From Nereocystis luetkeana (taxonomy: Eukaryota; Sar; Phaeophyceae; Laminariales; Laminariaceae), in contig JARUPZ010000020.1 of assembly GCA_031213475.1 (NCBI GenBank), forward strand, positions 1,674,001-1,738,000: a stretch of DNA of 64,000 bases. The letters run 5' to 3'. The notes beneath the pieces were generated by a model. It was not told the origin of the DNA. It searched no databases and was given only the letters and a program-made list of their open reading frames with translations. Below are positions 52,301 to 61,300 of this stretch, in pieces (position 1 is the stretch's first letter; each line of letters begins with the position of its first letter). The position numbers and the translations under genes are program-made.

Positions 52301-55300
52301 GTGGAACGTCACATTTTCTGGAATTGGCGTAGAAGGCAATGTCAATCTCCTCGGCATTGACATGGCGCACCTCACAGGGGTCGGCGTGCAGGCGGAAGTG
52401 GCCGAGACAACACCCGGAAATGAGCCGGCTGGGCGATTCATGCTACAGGCAGATACCGCGCCTGAAGGCTGGCCGGAGCACCGTTCCGGGTGGATATCGA
52501 TCGGAGCGTTGGCCAGCGAGGTAGAGGAGGCGGTCATTCAGATTCACGGGGTTCGGGCAGTCGATGTTAGCGTCAACGCCTCATTACCGACAGTTGGGCC
52601 GATTGCGTGGGACTTAACATTCTCCCACCGCCAACTTGTATCCGAAAATGAAGCGGCTGGTGTTGCTGGCTTCGTTTCTACGGGGCAGTCTGGCAACCGG
52701 GCACCTCTCCACGTCGTTCGGGCTAAGCTGTCTGGCGAGGGGACCCAAGTAGAGGCCAACACCGTCCGGGACGGAAACCGAGCCATCCGCGGCATGTACG
52801 AAGTGCACTTCCGTGCAGAGAATGATTCCATAAATTCAACAACTATTGCAGCTGGCGCGTCAGCAGCCTCTGTTCGTCAAGCCCTGGTGGAAGACCTTGG
52901 CCTGCCTGAGACCACAAGTGTCGTCCGCGTGGGCCCCCTAGACGACAATCTAGCGTATACATGGACAGTGACCTTACCCGAGGGTACGAGCTTGTGGAGC
53001 AATGCTAGTGGCGATGCTGTCGGGGAACTCGCCGTCAACGCATCTCTACTTTCGGGCGAGGGGGCCTTCGTGAATATTTCTCTCGTGAGCATGGGGGCTG
53101 CTCCACTTGGCGGTGATTTCAACATCAGCCTCGAAGAAGACGGACAGTGGGTGTCGCTAGCGCACAACGCCACTGACATCGAAGTTGCCGACGCCATATC
53201 GCGTTTTTCTGTGTCTGGTGGAAATGTAACCGTCGCCTCCAAGGACATCACGGATACGGTTAGCGATGAGTACGGTGGTACACAGTGGACCGTGACATTT
53301 TCGGCCTTGGCCGGTGCTGGGGACGTCCCCGCGATCAAAGTCAACAGCTCGGGCCTTCTAACGGGTACGGGAGTTGACGTATTCGTGAATGAGACGTTGA
53401 AAGGGATCACCGCGGACGTCCAGGGAGTAACGATCGATGGCTTCAACGGAACGTTCAGTTTCTTCACACAACAGGGTGGGCTAACGGCTACCAACACCTC
53501 TGCAAACTATTCTTCAGACTCCGTAAATGCATCATACCGGTATACTTCATCATCGCACGTACGATGGGATGCGAGCGCGTCAGATGTTGCAACTGCCATG
53601 CTTGAAGCAACCGGAAAGCGCGTTTACGTGGAGCGGTCTGCTGTTTCATCGGCACGTGGCAGCATCGGCGGGTACACATGGCTGGTGCTGTTCGCCGAGG
53701 CGGTAAACGGAACCTGGGACGAGGTCTACCTCAACACGAGCTCGCTTGTACAAGATGATGATCTCCTAGCTGGCCAATACCGGCAGGCCAACATCACGAC
53801 AATAAAAAATTCGACAGCGAGTACTATCGGCGGCTTTTTCTCGTTGCATTTCGGCCAAACGTGCGAGGAAAGGGCAGCTGGGGTCTATTGTTCGGTGGCG
53901 GAAACTACCCAGCTGAGCTTCAATTCCTCCTCTGGCCAGGTGGCAACGGCGCTTCAGGCTCTACCGGCAATTCTCAACGTGACCGTGAGTGAAATCCATG
54001 GTCCCGTCTGGGATGGGATTGCCGAAGTAGCCCCCGACGGCTTTGGGGTTTCGTCTGCGGGTAGGCAGTTCCGAGTCACCCTGTCCGCAGTTGTCATTAA
54101 CGCGTCAGATTCAGCTGTGTCAGAGTTATGGCGCCGCACGTGGGCACCAGAGGACGCCGCGATAGAGTGGAGCGGAGGCCTTGCCACTGGGGGGGATTTG
54201 CCGCTGCTCGACGTGGACGTGTCGGGTATGGCAGGCTCGTATCCTACCGGACGGGTGGAAGAAGTCACGAAAGGGCTATCAACTAAAATCGGGGGAGTAG
54301 TGGCTCTGGAAATATCCCAGAATGCTGGGCGGGATTACACGTCTAGCGGTGTGGTATACGCATACGAATCGTTGGTGTCGGTCGACGCGCTTCTTCCGGA
54401 CCATGGGCCTACGTATGGTGGGACAGAGGTGAGGGATTTATGTGTATCGTGTGCGCTCTGTTACGTGTCGAGGTAGCAGTTTTAGGCCACAATATGTCTG
54501 ACTGACGGCCCTCGTTAACCGAGGGACTACCTGGTGCCCAAAATCGCTGGAATCCCCTTCGTGCCCTAAAATATTGTTGGTTGCCTCGTGAATACCTATG
54601 TTGTGGTATGGGGCATGGGTTTGTTTATTATTTTCTCAAACGTATGTGTTTGGTGAGGTATAGCGCTCCTCGAGTGAGGAAAGAAGCCTCGGAAACATGA
54701 GGTGCTGCCCCAACAAGGCAAGCACGCGTTTCCAGGCCGAGTGCGGTTTGCAGCCTACATAATAAGTTTATGTAAAATATTGCTGCAAAAGTCGTCCGGC
54801 AATCTGCTGTACGAAATGGACAACCGAAACATAGTGATCCATAAGCTAGAGGTTTTCGCCTCCCTCTTTTCGGGCAGGTATGCAACGTTTTAGCGGGCCC
54901 TCGCCTTTACCCTCTGTGTGCTGCGTGCTTTCTTGTTCTCTGGTGCCGGATGTGGTTTTTGGAATCGACTTTGCCGCAACTTTTCATGCCAACATGATAT
55001 ACATGCATACGGTATGCCATCGGAAAATCTAGCATCTATCGAACCGCGTTGCAATCATTGCCTTCTATGCTCCTTTGGCAGGTGCTCGTTCTCGGTGAAA
55101 ACTTTCGCCACTCCAGCCGCCTCGCTTGTCGGTTTGGTCCGTCGAGCGTCGACCCTCGGGTGGTCGTTCCCGCCATTTTCTTGAACTCTTCCGCGCTACT
55201 GTGCGTCTCTCCAGCAAGACTGGCATCCCCCGACTACCCAGTTAGCGCTTCTTCAATTGCCGTCGAGGTGACAAACAACGCGGCCGTCGGAGGGAGGGAA

Positions 55301-58300
55301 GCACCTTGGTCGACCTTCTCGCGTTCCGGTACGATTTTCCGGTATGAGGCTACCCCGGAGATCTACGATGTTTTCCCTCATCTTGGGCCGGCGTCGGGAA
55401 ACTTCAGTGTGCGAATAGCAGGCGGACCTTTCCCTGACACGCTGGAGCTAAGGTGCTTATACCGTGACATGGTGCTTTGTTTATTTATTTGTAGATATAA
55501 TCGAGGTGGATGTAGGCCGTCCCGGATATTGAGGGCTTGACAAACTGGGAAGCTTTGATTAGGTATGATTGAACGGTATGTGCTGGGTATCAATGTACAT
55601 TTAGCCAGAAACACCAGCTACAGTGTTGACTTTAGTCCGCGACCTGGTGTGTTGCCAGGACTCTTACACATTTGTTTACTGGTAGCGCACGGGCCAAACT
55701 TATCACAGTGTGTTTAGTGGAAGATTGGCGCCAAGTTCAAACATACATGACATTACCCATTGACCTGCTGCAGATGTCGCTTCGGGGGAGTAGCTGTCAT
55801 GGCAACGAGGTGGTCGCCTTCCGAGGTGCAGTGCTATGCACCGACACTTGAAGCTGGCACGTACCCTTTGGAGCTATCTCTCAACGACCAGGACTACACA
55901 GACAGGCGCTTCCCTTTTTTGTACTTTGACGACCAGGTGAGTTACGGCGTAGCCCCCTCCGAGGTTATCGGAAATATCAAAACCGCATTCGAGATGTTCA
56001 TTGACTCTCCAGTGCGCTTGACAACGGCTACAGCTCTCTGTGGCTGACGTGTCATGTATTCATTCCGGGGTTTCAGTACAGCATCGGTTGCTGTATCGCT
56101 TGGAAATTTCGTACCGTGGACCTTCGGTTCGGGTCTATCTGGGCATTGCTGCGGCACTAGAGTAGTACGTGGTATTGTGACGGCGATGCACGCCATAAAT
56201 CCCTAACCGATACCTACCTCTCCCTTTCTCCGGGAAAAAACAATAGGTACTTTCAAGGGTAACGCCTATATCTGGGCCTGCGGAGGCGGCAGGGACAGCT
56301 GTAACGTTCTACGGCCACGGTTTTGTCAACACCACCAAGCTGGCGTGTCGTTTCGCGTTAGCACCCCCAGTTCCGGCGACTTTCATCAGTCCGAACGAAC
56401 TTTCCTGCGAGGCGCCCCCCCTCTCTGTGGCGGTTGACGAGGGGTTGGGTTCTTTTGGGGAGAGCGGACTAAGATGGTCATCACTGAGCGAAATTTGGCA
56501 GCGGGACTCCAACCCGTTGACGGACTCCAGGCAGCTATTCCCCGATGCTCACTACTTTCCCCTGTTCTCACAGCGAGCTGTTGGAGTCGAGGTTGGTGTT
56601 GTTGTATCTCTGTGCTGTGATTTGTCTAGCACGAGTTTTGCATGTGGATTTTGAACAGCATAGGAAAAAAACACTTGGAGTTTGGTCATGCAAAAAAGAC
56701 ACGCAGACTGGGTCTGCACAATACGGTCGAAAAGTTGTCGTTGAGGTATTACTTTTTCACTATTGGGCAAGAAAAATATAATTATACTGTATCTGTAGGA
56801 GGTGACAGTTGCATGCATCCTGCTCACTTGGTTGCTGTTATTCAAACAGCGCGTGCACAAAGGGTTCGGCCAGTCGATACTTTCAGCCCTACACAAGGAC
56901 ATCCAAGGGTCTAGCTCTAGATGCTAAGCATTGGGCCTTTCTGATACCTGGTCGAATAACCAGCCTGGCGTAACCTATTTGAGGCTCCTGTTGATGAAAA
57001 AACAATCCAAGTAAGTTTGGCGCTTTCACGCTTGGTACTCAAACTTGTTGCGATTCGTGACCGGGGTCACCTCGGGCTTCCTGCTCGGCAGTATCGAAGG
57101 ACAGAACAAAAACAGCATTGTGCAAGCTCGATCTGGTGTCAACCTACTGGTCGGTACGGACAATCCAACGCCTCATCCTCGCTACAGGTCACCTGCAACG
57201 ACCAAGACTACACGGACAGCGGAATCTCCTTCCTCTATCAGGCCGACGCCTCCATACACAACATATCTCTCAAGAGTGGCCTTGACCCCGGAGGATTCGG
57301 GTTGTTCGTCACTGGGGAGAACTTCGTGAATTCTACTGCTCTGGCCTGTCGCGTCGGCGGCTCTAACACAGTGGCTACGTTTCTGTTGCCTAGTCTTGTC
57401 TTGTGTTTCGTACCGCGCACTGCGTTGACAACAACAATCAGTTTCCCAGAGGGTGCCGATGAGCGCCATGAAACGCGCGGACTTGGTCCCCGCGACGGGG
57501 ATGGGTCCTCCCCGGGCGTATGGCTTGGGCCGTACGATGGAGATGGCACGGAAATCTTCGTGGAGGTGAGCAGCTTGCTAGCAAGCACCGATAAGACACG
57601 CACAAAGTATTCGTACACCACAACAATGACTGGCTTGTCTCCACAACATTTCGTCAGCAATGCGCACACTTTCCCTCGTGCAATGGATGCACTCTTACCC
57701 TGCTAGCTAGCGTTCTGTTACCTGGTATGTGTTCTGTTCACGTTGTCCACGTGTTTTGCTTCCAACGCAAACGTCGCGCCGCTTTTATGTGCAGACCGAC
57801 ATATTTTACTGTACCATGTAGCGGGTTTGAAGCTATTGAGGTGGAAGGTTGTATTGAATATCACTGGCATTCACCCGTTACCGGCTCTTTAGAGACCACC
57901 GCGGTGTCCGTCGCGAATAACGTGAGCGCGATCTCACAAGCCTTTGATGCTCGTCTGCAGCAGCAAATTTTCCAAGGATCTTCGCGGGCTATGACGGAGT
58001 TTGTTTTATCCTCCTCACGGGTCGGGTCGGGTCGGACCGGGCTAGGAGGATTTCAAATTCTAACACGTCACTTCCGGTCAGTTCGGGTCGGGTCAGGAGG
58101 TATTCAAACATTCACGGGTCGCGTCGGGTCGGGTCACTCTTACCCGATCCGACCCGACCTTACCTGACCTGCGAGGCTTGACTCGACCCCGTGAACAGCG
58201 CTGCACTATTATATGTGGTGCTTACAGCACCTAAAAGCTCTGCATCGGCGTAGAACGACCGTGGGGTATTGGTATGACAAACAGGAATCCCATAACACGC

Positions 58301-61300
58301 GGACGCGCCATACTTGAATAAATTTTCCAGGTATCCAACAACGGGTTGGATTTCACGGCGGATCGGGTTTCCTACACCGTGGAGCAGGCGTGTCCTGGAG
58401 GCAGTTTCTGCGTAGGACCCAGCACCACGTCAATCCTACCTTGTCCTCAGGTACGACGTTTTTGTTTTCGGGCAATTTTAACAAAGAATCCACGGCACTA
58501 CGGTAGGATTCACACATCGATAGGCGTAGCGCTCACTCCCGCCCAGTCCATAGCTCGTTGCAAGGCTCACAAGATAACTTGTTGTGGCCTTCGTTAGGCC
58601 CTTTTACTGGCACAAGCAAAACTACACTGCCAGCTCTTCACGCATCGGACAGATTATATCTGTATGTTTCAGCTCATGGTTCCGGGTGGGAGCCGTAATC
58701 TCTGCATGATATCTAGAGCATGTAGCCTGGTTGGATCTGCTCCATCTTGCACACAAATCCTGCACAATTTGGATATTGTTCTATGTTTGGTACATATCCT
58801 GCACAACTTGGACATGTACTCTGTTGGTACACATCCTGTACAGCATGTCACAACGGCAGGTATAGGATCTGCCGCAATAGCGCGCGTCTCTCGCTTACTC
58901 TGACGAACGGAGTCTTGCTCAGGATATCAGGACGCACATGCCACATAACGCGTGCTCCAGACAGCAGCGCTGTCTACGTACCCCTCCGCATCGCTGTAAT
59001 GGCTCGAACGGCTCACCACCTGTGTACGTTTCCTTGTCCACTCTGCCTTGCACCTTCGTTGAGTATTCAGGGGGCGTTCTGCCCGGGGGACTCAAACTCA
59101 AACTTTACCCTGTGCCCGCTCGGTACGTACCAACCAAGCCGGGGCCGCAGTGCATGTCTGCGGTGTCCGATAGGGTTCCATTGCCCCGAGAGGGGCATGC
59201 CTGTCCCCCGTGTGTGCCCTGCGGGACGGGTGTGCGATGTGACGGGCGTATCGACACCCGACCAGCCCTGCCCGGAGGGTCATTTTTGCCTGGAAGGAAC
59301 TGCGACAACAGCCACGACGTGTGGGCACCCGAGGTATGCTGATGGTATCAAGGTTGTGTTTATGCGGTGGGTCGGTGATATTTCACGTCGTTGGGAGGTC
59401 ATGGAACGGCTTGCGAACTGGGAACCCTTGGTGTTTCATTTTTCTGGGTATGGATGTTTTATGAGTGATCAATGTTGAAGGTCATTTTACACGTTGTCGG
59501 ATGGCAGAGATAGTGGTAAGAAGGATAATCAGAATACTAAGTAACTGAAAAAAAAATGTTGATACGAAGAATATGAACAGCGAAATACAATAAAACAACA
59601 TTATCGTATATATGTAACACTTGGAGACACCGTCGGTGTCAGGAAAATGCTGCTGTGCTCACATCGAGTCAGCGCCGCAATCTAGTGCACGTTACAAGAT
59701 AGCAGCTGAAGTGACTCTGCATGTTTCCCCGAACCCACCTGGACGCAGGAAGAACTTGTACTGTATGGTAGCTGCTAACAACCCAGCATCACTCGCATCC
59801 CCCCCCCCCCGCCTTCCAAGACGACGTCGTATGTTCGTCAGCAACAGTTTTTGTGCGTGCCATCTCACATTCCTACGTTTGACCTCCCGAAATTCGCTCG
59901 CGTTTCAGTCCGAGTTCGCGGCTGTTTCCTACGGCTAGCCACGCCGAGCGCACATCGACACTCCGACCTGGATATGAAGCTCTTGGGAGGGATCTTGTCC
60001 TCGGGTCTAGGGCGGTTGCCTGCTGGAATAACGCAACCGAAGACTTCGGACTGCAGATGTCAGACATGCCATCGAGGTGCGTGACGACGCTTTCTGACTC
60101 CAATCCTAACGCCACAACAACAAGTAAGTATTTTCTCTCAACCGCCATACAGCTGGAACCGTTTCTTGGGGATAAAAGACTTGGACTCATACTTTCATAT
60201 ATTTCTCATTGGTCAGGGGGGGTAGTTCACACCCCGTCACTGCACGTGAGCCCGGCAAATATTGGAACGGATGGCCCCATTAACAGGGCGAAGGGGCAAG
60301 CAGGCTTAGATAACGTCTAACATCACCCAGTAGTAGTATCTATGCAGCGTACGATCTTGAATGCGGTGGTAGTTTCCACTCAGAGTCAACAAGACTTTTG
60401 AGCTGACCCCCGTCATTCCGAGGGTGCGGCATAGTGCGGCATACTATGGTCTCCCGATTTTCTTGCTCTGCTGGATTTCTGTACTACACCGAGGTCCCCA
60501 ATCAGCCTCTTGAGCTGACCCGTGATTATCGAGAATACGGTATACTGAATGGACCATGTTATGAGAGATCAGGAGCCGTTCGAGGAAAACATGTTGCTTG
60601 TTGTTGACGAGAGAATTCGACGTTTGATTCATACTCGCTGGCTAATGAGTTCACTTATGTAGCGGCAGCATGGATTATTTTGGTTGATAGCTTGAACGTT
60701 TTTCCCACCCTCGGCTACGTTTCTGCACTACGCAAAGGTTCTGGATGGAAGCGCATACCCGGCCCCTCTCCTACGACTCCCCCTTCACACCACTGCGGGG
60801 CCGTTACTGCCTCGACAGCTCGTGCGCTAGGCTCAAAGACGCGAACGACTACAGGTGAAACGAACTATCGCAGGGGGTGAACAGAGACGAGCCGCCGGTG
60901 ACGCATCGCGAGAGACTGCTGTGGGGTGCGACTGTGCCCGCTTCATGGTACCCATTTTCTATAAATGCCTACCTGGTACCTTATACCTGGGGAGGAGCAC
61001 GCCTTCATCTCTTTGCCGTTGTACTGCCTGCACGTGTACGTACATGCACTCCTGACGGGCCCTGCGCATCGGCGTCGTGTGATTCGGTTGTTTTTACTGG
61101 CTTAGCCTCGGCTAACCGAGCCTCTTGTCTGTCCTTACCTTTCCGGACAGAGTAGTGCCTGGAGAAATAAAACTACCTTCGATCAACAGTTTCTCGACGG
61201 TAGGTACCCACCGGCGAGTCAGAGGCCGTCATAGGTAGCCCTGGGTGAGAGCCTCCCGCAGATCACACCAGAGATGCCTCATTCGATCCCAAACTATGTA

